Below are positions 7,395 through 16,921 of a stretch of 56,597 nt of DNA, piece after piece; within the stretch, counting starts at the first letter, position 1; every line of letters starts with the position of its first letter. The notes beneath the pieces were generated by a model that searched no databases, was not told the origin of the DNA, and worked only from the letters and a program-made list of their open reading frames with translations. Location of the stretch: contig QFOV01000001.1 of assembly GCA_003248565.1 (NCBI GenBank), forward strand, positions 1 to 56,597. Direction: 5' to 3'. Both the position numbers and the translations under genes were made by a program. This DNA is from Stenotrophomonas sp. (lineage in GTDB: Bacteria; Pseudomonadota; Gammaproteobacteria; Xanthomonadales; Xanthomonadaceae).

Positions 7395-8414
7395 TCACCA
7401 ACCGGTAGGCGTCTTTACTTTTTTCGTCCGATTTGATAGGCCAAACTTGCTTGCCACTTTGAAGAGTTGATTGAGCCGCTCCTTGAATTCGGCGTAGGTG
7501 CCTGAACGTCTCCCCTTGGCACATTGGAAGAGCGTTTCCTGCATGCGTTCACTAACTTGTTCTTGAGTCGACGGTTCCTTGTTGTTCCACTTAGCGAAGT
7601 CGATTACCGCTTTCGAATACTTTGGGTCATTTGCGATCAGCAGTGAGATCTCTCCGCATAGCGTTTCTTGGTGACGGATGATCCTGGTAACCTTAAAGGT
7701 CTCGATCACCTCAATAGCTGCTTGCAAGATGGCCAATCTTGGCTTGTCTCTCGTTGTTGCAAGTCGCCGTCCGCGCTGAGCTTCGGACTCGGTAACGGGA
7801 GAGTGAGTGGTTCCCAGATAGAAGCTGCATTGGAGAAGCGAGTGCAATGCCCGCTCCTCATCTTTGACGTTGTAGGCATTTCGCGCTTCAATCCAGAAGG
7901 CGATGGATATCTCTAGTGCGCCGTCGATTTCTACTTCAGCCTTAGGCTTGAAAGACTGGCGTTTGAGGCGGAGTTCTTTGAGCCTTCCAGCTGCGACCTT
8001 TCTATGCGCACCATGCTTCTTTTTGTTGCGCGTCCTTTGTACGTAAGCCCACACATCAGCGATCTCGTCGTCGATCTTCCTGAGTTCATCGGCATTATTT
8101 AAAATGCTTGTAAGCTTCCACTTCTCATATGTGGTGGCGTTTTTATGTTTCTCTAGGCGCGTACACGTTCTCTCCCAAAGTGCTGGAAACGGGCTTGGCT
8201 GGTACTGTCTGTTCTCATGCGCGCTTCTGATCATGCTAAGTAGATGATCAAATAACATGCCCATGTTTGGGAGCATACCGCTGCTGTTGTACTTCCCAGT
8301 TGGCCGCTGATTGGATGGGTGCAGTGTGGTCGCGACCAACGGTTGAACAGATGAGTCCATTTTCCAGCTAGTAGGCTTCTCAAGGATGAGAGCGTTGTTG
8401 TCACTGTGAAGCAT
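7395..8414 (-). CDS. Uncharacterised A+T-rich accessory protein
   Basis: 339 residues with no family recognised. It is charged and largely helical, with a Lys/Arg-rich stretch (RTRNKKKHGAHRKVAAGRLKEL) that could bind nucleic acid and a basic C-terminus. There is no signal peptide or membrane segment. Codons are clearly more A/T-rich than in the metal island, a sign of separate origin. AAGG precedes the ATG at good spacing. In related elements the gene at this place is often a recombinase or a cargo gene. I see no tyrosine- or serine-recombinase motif here. Confidence 0.6.
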   Translation of the reverse strand: MLHSDNNALILEKPTSWKMDSSVQPLVATTLHPSNQRPTGKYNSSGMLPNMGMLFDHLLSMIRSAHENRQYQPSPFPALWERTCTRLEKHKNATTYEKWKLTSILNNADELRKIDDEIADVWAYVQRTRNKKKHGAHRKVAAGRLKELRLKRQSFKPKAEVEIDGALEISIAFWIEARNAYNVKDEERALHSLLQCSFYLGTTHSPVTESEAQRGRRLATTRDKPRLAILQAAIEVIETFKVTRIIRHQETLCGEISLLIANDPKYSKAVIDFAKWNNKEPSTQEQVSERMQETLFQCAKGRRSGTYAEFKERLNQLFKVASKFGLSNRTKKVKTPTGW

Positions 8415-8792
8415 GTATTTACCTTGGCTTCCATTTCATAGGTGAACCGCTAATGATAGCTGGCCGGCCTATCTCATGAAGTAAGAATCTTTAAAAGTGT
8501 CGGTGCTGATTGCCTGTAGTTGCCGGTGTCGCAGCATTGTTCGAGGGAAGGCTGCTCGGTGGGATGGACGCGAGCGCCGAAGACCGACGATTTCGGGTTT
8601 AGCCACAACCCGAGCGTCTCGATGTAAAGTTCATAGTCGCGATTTGTCACGGCGCCATTTTGGCCTGCTGTATGGGGCAGTCGTTTCTCTTTTCCGCTGC
8701 GTCTGCTTTTGGCCGGAAGCGGACGTGAGCGGGGCCGGGGATTAGGGCGGGTTACCACGGGTATCACAACTGCCCGACGCTTGGCAGCACCA
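8415..8792. other. Non-coding gap between the mobile element and the metal island
   Basis: 378 bp without a convincing gene. Frames on both strands here are of low quality, and one of them includes the WPEADV peptide that arises from the palindrome at 8701-8724. The stretch holds that palindrome and G+C-rich sequence at its right end. It probably marks a junction between two acquired blocks. Confidence 0.6.
8701..8724. repeat. Palindromic repeat, copy 1 (TTGGCCGG core)
   Basis: GTCTGCTTTTGGCC followed by GGAAGCGGAC: an imperfect palindrome around GGCC. Related copies occur at 34241, 49346 and 49812. It is of the short dispersed type that gives false peptides such as WPEADV when translated. 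Confidence 0.65.
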
Positions 8793-9221
8793 TCAGCGCC
8801 TTGGCTTCGCTTCAGTTGATGTCGCCGGTTGCAGTGCCTCCAGCACCCGACAGTCGGCGACGCGACCTCCAGGGCAGTTCCCGAGCATGCGTTGCAGCTC
8901 GGTCTGCAATGCAAGCAAGTCGACTACCTTCCGTTTGATCTCGGCGATGTGTGCCTTCACCACATCGTCCACGGAACTGCACTCGTGTTCGCGTTGCTCG
9001 CCAAAGGTGATCAACTCTCGAATCTGCTCGATCGAGAAGCCAAGCTCACGCGCACGACGGACGAACGACAATCTGCGCCGTGCCTGCTCTCCATAGTGCC
9101 GGTAGTTGCCTTCCGATCGCTGCGGCTCCTCCAGTAGCCCGATTTTCTCGTAGTACCGGATCGTCTCCGCCTTGGTTCCCGTATGCCGGGCCAATTGGCC
9201 AATGGTGAAAAATTCATTCAT
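8793..9221 (-). CDS. MerR-family divalent-metal regulator (CadR/PbrR-like)
   Basis: 142 residues. An N-terminal MerR winged helix (FTIGQLARHTGTKAETIRYYE, NYRHYGEQ) is followed by the long dimer helix and a metal site. Cys81, Cys116 and Cys124 are placed as in the Zn/Cd/Pb branch (CadR, PbrR, ZntR), the last two within CPGGRVADC. Such proteins sit on a promoter with an over-long spacer and twist it into activity when metal binds. The divergent operator and promoter are present at 9225-9254, ahead of a CDF exporter and czcCBA. Cd, Zn or Pb is the probable inducer; which of them cannot be read from sequence. Confidence 0.9.
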   Translation of the reverse strand: MNEFFTIGQLARHTGTKAETIRYYEKIGLLEEPQRSEGNYRHYGEQARRRLSFVRRARELGFSIEQIRELITFGEQREHECSSVDDVVKAHIAEIKRKVVDLLALQTELQRMLGNCPGGRVADCRVLEALQPATSTEAKPRR

Positions 9222-9224
9222 GAC

Positions 9225-9254
9225 TTGACCTTGTAGTAGCTACAGGGTTGATAA
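9225..9254 (+). promoter_or_regulatory. MerR-type promoter and operator
   Basis: A TTGACC -35 element at 9225-9230 and a TGATAA or GATAAA -10 element near 9249-9255 leave an 18-19 bp spacer. Inside the spacer lies the dyad ACCTTGTAG-TAG-CTACAGGGT (one mismatch). The long spacer with a central dyad is the hallmark of MerR-activated promoters. The element starts 4 bp from the regulator's ATG and drives the CDF-czcCBA operon. Confidence 0.82.
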
Positions 9255-9304
9255 AGGCGCCTGATTCGTTTTTCAAGTCCGGGCGGGCCCCGGCGGAGGC
9301 CCCC

Positions 9305-9934
9305 GTGGACCATTGTTGTGGAAACAAGCGCCAAGAGTTGGAAAGTCTCGCCCTGCATAGCGCTCAACGGCGGGTGCTGATAGCGGTGCTGATCATCAAT
9401 CTGGCGATGTTCTTCATTGAGTTCGGGGCTGGCCTCATTGCCCGGTCCAGCGCACTGCAGGCGGATGCGGTCGATATGCTCGGCGATGCCATTGTCTATG
9501 GGCTGAGCCTATGGGCAGTCAACCGGGGCGCTCGCTGGGAAGCAGGTGCTGCGCTCGCCAAGGGCTTGCTGATCCTTGGCTTCTTCGTATTCATCGTGAT
9601 CGAGGTCATCAACAAACTGATCAACGGCGTGCCGCCGTCGAGCTCACTGATGCTTATCTTCGGTGCAGTCGCCCTTGTCGCAAACCTCAGTTGCCTTGCG
9701 CTGCTGTGGCGGTTCCGCAAGCTGAACATCAACATGAAAAGCACCTTCGAATGCTCGCGCAACGATGTCGCGGCAAATCTGGGGGTCCTGGTCGCTGCGG
9801 GGGGCGTTGCGCTGACGGGCCAGGGTTGGCCGGATGTTCTTGCCGGCGTGGTCATCGGCCTGCTGTTCCTGCGATCGGCCATCAGCGTGATCGCTGAAGC
9901 ATGGCCTGCCTGGAAGGCCTCGCGCACTCCCTGA
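9305..9934 (+). CDS. CDF-family cation efflux protein, short form
   Basis: About 209 residues from a GTG at 9305, preceded by CGGAGG at 6-base spacing. A longer reading from a TTG at 9248 would begin inside the promoter and is rejected. The protein opens with DHCCGNK and has five to six membrane segments. Metal-site residues appear in the second helix (DAVDMLGDAIVYG) and the fifth (CSRNDVAANLGV). Transport is metal/proton antiport from cytoplasm to periplasm. The usual C-terminal cytoplasmic domain is missing, as in other exporters of this branch paired with CadR/PbrR-like regulators. It is the first gene of the operon with czcCBA, so it can feed the RND pump. Confidence 0.88.
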   Translation: MDHCCGNKRQELESLALHSAQRRVLIAVLIINLAMFFIEFGAGLIARSSALQADAVDMLGDAIVYGLSLWAVNRGARWEAGAALAKGLLILGFFVFIVIEVINKLINGVPPSSSLMLIFGAVALVANLSCLALLWRFRKLNINMKSTFECSRNDVAANLGVLVAAGGVALTGQGWPDVLAGVVIGLLFLRSAISVIAEAWPAWKASRTP

Positions 9935-9963
9935 TCTCCCACTTTCTCATTGGATCTACCGGC

Positions 9964-11250
9964 ATGAAGCCTCGTCTAACCTCGTTTTTCCTTTGCCTGG
10001 GACTCGTCTGTGCGCCAGCGTGGGCGGAAAACAACCAGCAACTAACGCTCGACGCAGCCATCGAACGCGTCGCTCAAGGGCATCCAGAACTCCGCCTTAT
10101 TGAAGGCCAGCGGCGTGTGCTGGATGCTCGCGCCGAGATCGCCGCTCAACGCCCGCAGATGACCGCGGGATTGGAACTGGAAAACGTCCTTGGCAGCGGA
10201 AGTTACAAGGGGGCCGATCAAGCCGAATTGAGCGTCAGCCTGGCGGGTACGCTGGAGCGTGGCGGGAAGCTGGATGCTCGCCGAGTTTTGGCGAGTGCGA
10301 ATATCGACCAACTTGCTCCCCAGCGCGAGATGGCGCGATTGGATCTACTGGCAGAGACGGCACGCCGCTATCTCGTCATCGCTGGGGCCGTGCAGCAGCA
10401 ACGCATCGCCAAGCTGGATATCACCCACCGCCAACGTGCGGTGGATGCAGCGCGGCGTAGACACCAGGCGGGTGGTGCACCGGAGTCGGTCGTGCTGACT
10501 GCGCAATCTTCGTTGGCCGAAGCAGAGCTTGACCGTGATAGTGCAGCTCAGGCCGAACGGGCCGCGCGTCAAAGCCTCTCAGCCTTGTGGAACAGCACCA
10601 CACCTGCTGCGGGAGACGTGACCGGTGATCCGCTGGTATTACCGGCAGCAGGCGAGTTCGCAGCTTTCTCCGAGCAACTCACCCGATCGCCTGAACTGGC
10701 GCTCCTGCAGGGAGAGGCAAGGGTGCGAGAGTCCGAATTGCGGCTGGCCCGCACTGCGTCCCGCGCGGACATCGGTTGGCAGCTCGGTGCACGCCGGTTT
10801 CAGGACAGTGACGACACCGCCTTGTTTGCCGGCATTTCACTGGGGCTTGGAAGCAGTGCTCGCGCGGCTCCGGGCATTCGCGCCGCGGAAGCAGAACTGG
10901 CTCTGATTCCGTTGCAGCGTGAGGCGTTGCAAGTCCGCTTGCACGCTGCCGCAGCACAGGCGTTTGGCGAGTACCAGACATCGCGGTTGGAAGCTGCGCG
11001 TCTGGGCAGTGATGTGCTGCCGCGCTTGGCGCGCGCAGAAAAGTCTGCAGCGGCAGCTTGGGCAGCGGGTGCAACCAGTTACCTGGAGTGGGCGCAACTG
11101 CAGGACCAGCAGGCACAAGCCATGCGCCGGCAGCTACAAGCTGCGCTGGCGGCACAGAGTGCACTGATCGAACTGCAGCGCCTGACCGGCCAACCAATTA
11201 TTGATTCCACGAAATCTCCTTCATCCGCACAGGACCCGACCTCCCCATGA
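9964..11250 (+). CDS. czcC: CzcC-like outer-membrane factor, system 1
   Basis: 428 residues from the ATG at 9964. A signal peptide ends in APAWA. The rest is the TolC-like outer-membrane efflux fold: two repeats of long helices (LDAAIERVAQGHPEL, ARDLLAETARRY-type stretches) with beta segments. It forms the outer-membrane exit duct of the tripartite metal pump. Its stop overlaps the ATG of the adaptor gene (ATGA), showing coupling. Gene order CDF-czcC-czcB-czcA follows the classical HME-RND order. Confidence 0.88.
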   Translation: MKPRLTSFFLCLGLVCAPAWAENNQQLTLDAAIERVAQGHPELRLIEGQRRVLDARAEIAAQRPQMTAGLELENVLGSGSYKGADQAELSVSLAGTLERGGKLDARRVLASANIDQLAPQREMARLDLLAETARRYLVIAGAVQQQRIAKLDITHRQRAVDAARRRHQAGGAPESVVLTAQSSLAEAELDRDSAAQAERAARQSLSALWNSTTPAAGDVTGDPLVLPAAGEFAAFSEQLTRSPELALLQGEARVRESELRLARTASRADIGWQLGARRFQDSDDTALFAGISLGLGSSARAAPGIRAAEAELALIPLQREALQVRLHAAAAQAFGEYQTSRLEAARLGSDVLPRLARAEKSAAAAWAAGATSYLEWAQLQDQQAQAMRRQLQAALAAQSALIELQRLTGQPIIDSTKSPSSAQDPTSP

Positions 11251-12266
11251 CCCTCCTTATGACGCATGCTCCCCGCTGGCTGCTGGTTGCGACGCTGGCC
11301 TCCGCGCTGGCTGCCTGTGGTGGCAAACAGGCAGGCGAGGACAGCCAGCAGCCAACCGACCCCCATGGTCATGCGGAAGGAGAAGACTCCGGCAGCCACG
11401 AGGAGGGACACACGGAAGCTCATGCTGACGATCACGAAGATGGTGCACTTGAGAACACCACCATCTCCGCGCAGGACGCCAAGGACAACGGGGTTGAGGT
11501 CGCGGCTGTTGCGCCCGGCGCAATTCGCACCCAACTCGAAGTGCAGGGGATGATCATCGCTGGCGACAGCGCCCAGTCGCAGGTCACGGCAAGGTTTCCC
11601 GGCACGGTGCGAGCGCTGATGGCCAACGTGGGCGACAACGTAAAGGCGGGTCAGGTGCTGGCGACGGTCGACAGCAACCTGAGCTTGAGTGCCTACAGCA
11701 TCAACGCACCGCGTAGTGGGGTGGTGGTGACACGCGCGGCTCAGGTGGGTGGGGGCGCTGCGGAAGGGCAGGTGCTGTTCGAGATAGCCGATCTTTCACA
11801 GGTGTGGGTCGATGTGCACGTATTCGGTGCAGAAGCCGCATCACTGCGGCCTGGAGATGAGATCGAAGTGGTCGACCTCTATGGCGGTGAGCCTTCGGTT
11901 GGCCGCTTGCAGCGCATTCTTCCCGGGACAGCGATTGCCAGCCAGAGTGTGGTGGGGAGGGCGGTCCTGGAGAACCCGGCCAGCAACTGGCGGCCCGGTG
12001 CGGGAGTAAACGTCAGGATCACCACTGCAAGTGAGAACGCCGACCTGGTCGTTCCGCAATCTGCAGTGCAAAGCATGGATGGACGCGACGCTGTCTTTGT
12101 TCGCACTGGAGATACCTACACCTCTCATCCGGTGACGCTGGGAAAGCGCGACGCGACGCATGTACAGGTACTCGAAGGTGTTGCTGCCAGTGACGAGGTC
12201 GTGGTGGAACAGAGCTACCTGATCAAGGCAGATATCGAGAAGTCGGCGGCTGGCCATGACCACTGA
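11247..12266 (+). CDS. czcB: CzcB-like periplasmic adaptor, system 1
   Basis: 339 residues. It has a lipoprotein-type signal (SALAACGG) and then a strongly acidic His-rich stretch (about residues 33-65) with repeated His pairs that can bind divalent metal. The barrel-sandwich and beta-barrel adaptor domains follow (ARFPGTVRALMANVGDNV, VSWV-type lipoyl halves). The protein ends in GHDH, another His tail. It bridges the RND pump and CzcC. It starts in an ATGA overlap with czcC; an alternative ATG lies four codons downstream. Confidence 0.9.
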   Translation: MTLLMTHAPRWLLVATLASALAACGGKQAGEDSQQPTDPHGHAEGEDSGSHEEGHTEAHADDHEDGALENTTISAQDAKDNGVEVAAVAPGAIRTQLEVQGMIIAGDSAQSQVTARFPGTVRALMANVGDNVKAGQVLATVDSNLSLSAYSINAPRSGVVVTRAAQVGGGAAEGQVLFEIADLSQVWVDVHVFGAEAASLRPGDEIEVVDLYGGEPSVGRLQRILPGTAIASQSVVGRAVLENPASNWRPGAGVNVRITTASENADLVVPQSAVQSMDGRDAVFVRTGDTYTSHPVTLGKRDATHVQVLEGVAASDEVVVEQSYLIKADIEKSAAGHDH

Positions 12267-12276
12267 GGATTCCCGA

Positions 12277-15200
12277 ATGCTGGAACGTTTGATCCGGGCC
12301 TCCATCAGCCACCGCTGGCTGGTCATGGCATTGACACTTGTACTCGTTGCCGTTGGGGTCTGGAGTTTCCGCCACCTGCCCATCGACGTGACGCCCGATA
12401 TCACCAATGTCCAGGTGCAGATAAACACCGCTGCTCCTGGCTATTCCCCGCTGGAGGTTGAGCAACGCATAACCTTCCCGGTCGAAACGGCGATGGCCGG
12501 CCTGCCGAAGATGGAGTCGTTCCGCTCGTTCTCACGCTACGGTCTTTCCCAGATCACGGTGGTGTTCAAGGACGGCACCGACATCTACTTCGCCCGCCAG
12601 CAGGTCGCTGAGCGCTTGCAGCAAGCCAAGTCGCAGATTCCCCAGGGAATGGAGCCCATGCTCGGGCCTATCGCCACGGGAATGGGGGAGATTTTTTCAT
12701 ACACGATCGACGCTGACCCCAAAGCGCGTAAGCCCGATGGTAGTCCTTACAACGCCACGGACCTGCGGACCCTGCAGGACTGGGTGATCCGTCCCCAGCT
12801 GCGAAATGTTCCCGGTGTTGCCGAGGTGAACACCCTAGGTGGCTTCAAGCGTGAGTTCCACGTCACGCCTGATCCCGCTCGTCTGCGTGCGTTGAATCTG
12901 ACGCTGGAAGACGTGGTTCGTTCTCTGCAGGCAGCCAACCAGAACATAGGTGCCGGCTACATTGAACGCAGCGGTCAGCAGTATCTGGTGCGGGTCCCGG
13001 CTCAGGCAGACCCCGGGCAGATCGGCGACATCCTGGTTACGCGTCGCGAGGGGGTTTCGATCCGGGTCCGCGATGTAGCCACAGTCGGTGAAGGGCAGGA
13101 GCTGCGCAGTGGTGCGGCTTCACAGAATGGCCATGAAGTGGTTCTGGGCACCGCCATCATGCTGATGGGCTCGAACAGCCGTGAGGTCTCGCAAGCGGTC
13201 GCCAAACGGTTGGAGGAGGCCTCCCGTAGCCTGCCTGCAGGCGTCACGGTGACACCTGTCTATGACCGGACCTTGCTGGTGGACCGGACCATCACGACGG
13301 TTGCCAAGAACCTGACGGAAGGCGCACTGCTTGTCATCGTCATCCTCTTCCTGTTGCTTGGGAACTTCCGTGCAGCGCTCATCACGGCGCTGGTCATCCC
13401 GCTTGCCATGCTGTTCACGCTGACCGGCATGGCGCGTGGCGGCGTCTCAGCCAATCTGATGAGCTTGGGAGCATTGGACTTCGGTTTGATCGTGGACGGT
13501 GCGGTAATCATCATCGAGAACTGCCTGCGCCGTTTCGCCGAACGTCAGCACGAGCTCGGCAGGACGCTTTCGCTTGAAGAGCGCTTCGAGTTGACTGCCG
13601 CTGCTACCGCGGAAGTTATCCGTCCAAGCCTGTTCGGGCTCGGCATCATCACTGCTGTCTACCTTCCAATCTTTGCCCTCACCGGCGTCGAAGGGAAGAT
13701 GTTCCACCCGATGGCAATTACCGTTGTTCTGGCGCTGACCGGTGCGATGGTGCTGGCGCTCACCTTCGTGCCCGCAGCCATCGCACTCATGCTCGGAGGA
13801 CGCGTCCAGGAAAAAGAGAATCGCCTGATGTCCTGGATGCGCAGGCGCTATGAACCGCTTCTTGATACCAGCTTCCGACATGCGCGGATTGTAGGTGGCT
13901 TGGCTATCCTGCTGGTTGCAGGTAGCGGTGTGATCGCATCGCGGATGGGCAGCGAGTTCGTCCCCAGTCTGGATGAAGGCGACATCACGATCGGAACCAT
14001 GCGCATTCCCGGCACCAGTCTTACGCAATCCGTGCAGATGCAGAAAATTCTGGAGACGCGACTTCTCGAAGTTCCGGAGGTCGAGCGGGTCTTCTCAAAG
14101 GTGGGCACTGCGGAGGTAGCATCAGACCCGATGCCGCCGTCTGTGGCTGACACGCTTGTGATGATCAAGCCGCGTTCGCAATGGCCTGATCCACGTAAGA
14201 CCAAGACAGTGCTTGTAGAGGATATTGAAGCAGTCGTTGCACGCGTGCCTGGCAACAACTATGAGTTCACCCAGCCGATCCAGATGCGGATGAACGAGCT
14301 CATCTCCGGTGTTCGTGCAGATGTGGCAATCAATCTGTACGGCGATGACCTGGAGGTGCTGGCGCGTACCGGCAAATCCATCGAGGCCGTGGTCAAGACA
14401 GTGCAGGGTGCCTCTGATGTGCGGATGGAGCAGGCGAGCGGGTTGCCGTTCCTGTCCGTCATCCCTGACCGTGCCGCCCTGAATCGCCTGGGTCTTACCC
14501 CAGAGGATGTCCAACGGGTTGTCGCAACGGCAGTTGGGGGTGAAGTTGCGGGGCAGATATTCGAGGGTGATCGACGGTTCGACATCGTGGTTCGTCTGCC
14601 CGAACCTCTACGGCAGGATCCAGATGCATTGGCGCGGTTGCCAATTGCACTCCCTATCGACGCGGAGGCAGGTGCAGGTAAGTCTCCCAGCGCGGCCCGA
14701 AGCGTACCGTTGTCGGCAGTCGCACGCATCGAGATGAGCGAGGGCGCCAATCAGATCAATCGCGAGAACGGAAAGCGTCGTATGGTCGTGACCGCCAACG
14801 TTCGTGATCGCGATCTGGGGAGCTTCGTGGACGAGCTTCGCACCTCGCTCGATGCACAGGTAAAGGTGCCGACGGGCTACTGGATCGAGTTTGGCGGAAG
14901 CTTCGAGCAACTCGCGTCGGCCAGCCAGCGCCTCGCGATCGTAGTGCCGGTCACCTTGGTGTTGATCGTTGCACTGCTGTATTGGGCCATTGGGTCCTTC
15001 AAGGACGCCATGGTTGTGTTCAGTGGAGTGCCGCTGGCACTGACCGGTGGCGTGCTGCTGCTTGTGCTGCGCGATATCCCGCTTTCGATCTCCGCAGGCA
15101 TCGGCTTTATTGCCCTGTCAGGCGTAGCTGTCTTGAATGGACTGGTAATGATCAGCTTCATCCGTGATCTTCGCCACCGCGGGGTGGGCCTCGATCAGGC

Positions 15201-15417
15201 CGTGCGGCAAGGTGCGCTCAGCAGACTGCGTCCGGTGCTGATGACGGCATTGGTGGCGTCATTGGGCTTTGTTCCAATGGCACTCAATGTCGGACCAGGG
15301 TCGGAGGTGCAAAGGCCGTTGGCGACCGTGGTGATCGGCGGCATTGTGTCGTCCACGTTGCTGACCCTGATGGTTCTGCCAGTGCTCTATCGCTGGGTTC
15401 ATCGAGGACGCGATTGA
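12277..15417 (+). CDS. czcA: CzcA-like HME-RND metal pump, system 1
   Basis: 1046 residues from the ATG at 12277; an in-frame ATG at 12256 overlaps czcB by 11 bases. Full-length RND protein with twelve membrane segments and two large periplasmic loops. The proton-relay signature DFGLIVDGAVIIIE lies at about residues 401-414, with Asp401, Asp407 and Glu414, as in HME pumps of the Czc/Cnr type. The N-terminus (LPIDVTPDITNVQVQ, APGYSPLE) is closer to system 2 than to system 3. It exports divalent cations by proton antiport. Substrate range is unknown; the CadR-like regulator points to Cd/Zn, while sequence style is near Cnr/Ncc. Confidence 0.92.
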   Translation: MLERLIRASISHRWLVMALTLVLVAVGVWSFRHLPIDVTPDITNVQVQINTAAPGYSPLEVEQRITFPVETAMAGLPKMESFRSFSRYGLSQITVVFKDGTDIYFARQQVAERLQQAKSQIPQGMEPMLGPIATGMGEIFSYTIDADPKARKPDGSPYNATDLRTLQDWVIRPQLRNVPGVAEVNTLGGFKREFHVTPDPARLRALNLTLEDVVRSLQAANQNIGAGYIERSGQQYLVRVPAQADPGQIGDILVTRREGVSIRVRDVATVGEGQELRSGAASQNGHEVVLGTAIMLMGSNSREVSQAVAKRLEEASRSLPAGVTVTPVYDRTLLVDRTITTVAKNLTEGALLVIVILFLLLGNFRAALITALVIPLAMLFTLTGMARGGVSANLMSLGALDFGLIVDGAVIIIENCLRRFAERQHELGRTLSLEERFELTAAATAEVIRPSLFGLGIITAVYLPIFALTGVEGKMFHPMAITVVLALTGAMVLALTFVPAAIALMLGGRVQEKENRLMSWMRRRYEPLLDTSFRHARIVGGLAILLVAGSGVIASRMGSEFVPSLDEGDITIGTMRIPGTSLTQSVQMQKILETRLLEVPEVERVFSKVGTAEVASDPMPPSVADTLVMIKPRSQWPDPRKTKTVLVEDIEAVVARVPGNNYEFTQPIQMRMNELISGVRADVAINLYGDDLEVLARTGKSIEAVVKTVQGASDVRMEQASGLPFLSVIPDRAALNRLGLTPEDVQRVVATAVGGEVAGQIFEGDRRFDIVVRLPEPLRQDPDALARLPIALPIDAEAGAGKSPSAARSVPLSAVARIEMSEGANQINRENGKRRMVVTANVRDRDLGSFVDELRTSLDAQVKVPTGYWIEFGGSFEQLASASQRLAIVVPVTLVLIVALLYWAIGSFKDAMVVFSGVPLALTGGVLLLVLRDIPLSISAGIGFIALSGVAVLNGLVMISFIRDLRHRGVGLDQAVRQGALSRLRPVLMTALVASLGFVPMALNVGPGSEVQRPLATVVIGGIVSSTLLTLMVLPVLYRWVHRGRD

Positions 15418-15436
15418 TCGACGAACTGTATAGAAG

Positions 15437-15468
15437 TGTGGAAGCCTGCCTAGAAGCAGGCTTCCACA
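15437..15468 (+). terminator. Stem-loop after czcA of system 1
   Basis: A 13-bp perfect stem, TGTGGAAGCCTGC with its complement, around the loop CTAGAA, 19 bp after the czcA stop. No T-run follows. It probably marks the end of the operon and may protect the 3' end of the RNA. Confidence 0.5.
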
Positions 15469-15602
15469 GCTGGTTACGGTAGATCATCGTCCTATCGCAG
15501 GTCCTGGGAGACTGCTGCGGCATTCCGTCCCACTATCCCGAGGCGGTGCTTGATCCATTTGGTCTACACGAACCTCGCGTATCCACTTCACACGCGGCAA
15601 CA

Positions 15603-16796
15603 CTATGCGGACTCTGCAACGGCCGTGCGTCTCTGCCTCAATCCAAGCCAGCTGAGCGCAGCGACGACCATGAGCAACCAGGGAAGCAGAACAAGATTCA
15701 TTCTCTGCCAGCCCATTGCGTCGAGCAGCCCACCGGCACTGAACGAGCACGCCAGCCCTACGAAGAAGATCGTCATGTCATTGACGGCCTGCGCTCGCGC
15801 TTTTTCGGCGACTGTGTAGGTGCTGGTCAGCAGGGTGGTGCCTCCGACGTACATGAAGTTCCAACCCACGCCGAGGAGGACCAATGCGGTCGCAAAGGAA
15901 CCGAAACTTGTTCCTGTCAACGTCGTGAGGACATGGCCAATGAAAATTACCGCGCCGGCGAGCATGATCGGAACTGTACCGAATCGGGCGATCAACGAGC
16001 CTGTAAAGAAAGAGGGCAGGAACATACCCAACGTATGCAATTGGATAACGGTAGCTGCGTTCGCCAGCTCATGATGGTGGTGGATCATCGCAATGGGCGT
16101 AGCGGTCATTGCGAGGATCATGATGCCGTAGCCAGTCGCCGCACCAAACAAAGCCACCAGATAGGTGGGCTGCAGCACGATCTTACGCAAGGGTCGCCTG
16201 TTCTCTGGCTCTATGAGGTGGCCCACAGCAGGGGGAATCCTCAAGCCGAGCAGGACGCCGCTCGCTACCACGGATACAACCGCCAGAATCAGGAACGAAC
16301 CCAGGTACTCGGGCGCCAATAGTGGTCCGCCAGCACGAGCGAGCGTCGGTCCTACCAAAGCTGCGACGATGCCGCCGGCCAGTACCAAAGATATCGCGCG
16401 CGGTCGAAATGCATCATCAGCCACTTCGCCGGCGGCGAAACGATAGAACTGCGCAAAGGCTTGATAGGCACCAATGAAGAAGGTACCGAACACCAGAATC
16501 GGCAACGATTGCTTCCAGATGCCGAAAGCCGCGATAAGGCCTCCAACGAGGCCCATCGCAGTTCCGCACAGAAAGCCGGTTCTGCGTCCGACGCGAGCCA
16601 TCCACATCGAGGCCGGAAAGGTCACGATGGCCGTTCCGAGGAACATGGTGGCGATCGGAAGCGTTGCCCACTTGGGCGAATCAGCCAATTGTGCGCCGGC
16701 CAGCCCACCGATCGTCATCACCATCACGGAAACGATCTGGAACAAGGCCTGGGCACTAGCCAGGATCAGCACTTGGCGGTGTGCGTGGTTCTTCAT
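15603..16796 (-). CDS. MFS transporter with a His cluster
   Basis: About 397 residues from the ATG at 16796; a TTG eight codons upstream is possible but has no better ribosome site. Twelve hydrophobic segments, with the MFS loop MARVGRRTGFLCG between helices 2 and 3. A stretch MIHHHHELANAA lies just before a helix in the second half, and the N-terminus carries NHAHR. These His may bind or sense a metal, or be incidental. It is convergent with czcA of system 1, and the substrate is unknown. Neighbouring DsrE and a second MFS gene on the same strand suggest one stress-response block. Confidence 0.85.
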   Translation of the reverse strand: MKNHAHRQVLILASAQALFQIVSVMVMTIGGLAGAQLADSPKWATLPIATMFLGTAIVTFPASMWMARVGRRTGFLCGTAMGLVGGLIAAFGIWKQSLPILVFGTFFIGAYQAFAQFYRFAAGEVADDAFRPRAISLVLAGGIVAALVGPTLARAGGPLLAPEYLGSFLILAVVSVVASGVLLGLRIPPAVGHLIEPENRRPLRKIVLQPTYLVALFGAATGYGIMILAMTATPIAMIHHHHELANAATVIQLHTLGMFLPSFFTGSLIARFGTVPIMLAGAVIFIGHVLTTLTGTSFGSFATALVLLGVGWNFMYVGGTTLLTSTYTVAEKARAQAVNDMTIFFVGLACSFSAGGLLDAMGWQRMNLVLLPWLLMVVAALSWLGLRQRRTAVAESA

Positions 16797-16921
16797 GTGT
16801 GCGTACTTATGCTCGTGCAAAATAGACGGATTCGGATGTCAATGCGTGGCGATTTCTCGTTGCTTCAACGGAAGAGGCAGCTGATGTGGTGGCGTCGTAA
16901 TCGAGATGCATCTGAGGCACG

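Noticed and set aside
8474..8914. 146-residue minus-strand frame over the gap and the MerR gene end
   Set aside because: It overlaps the clear MerR coding sequence in another frame, and its middle is the translated palindrome.
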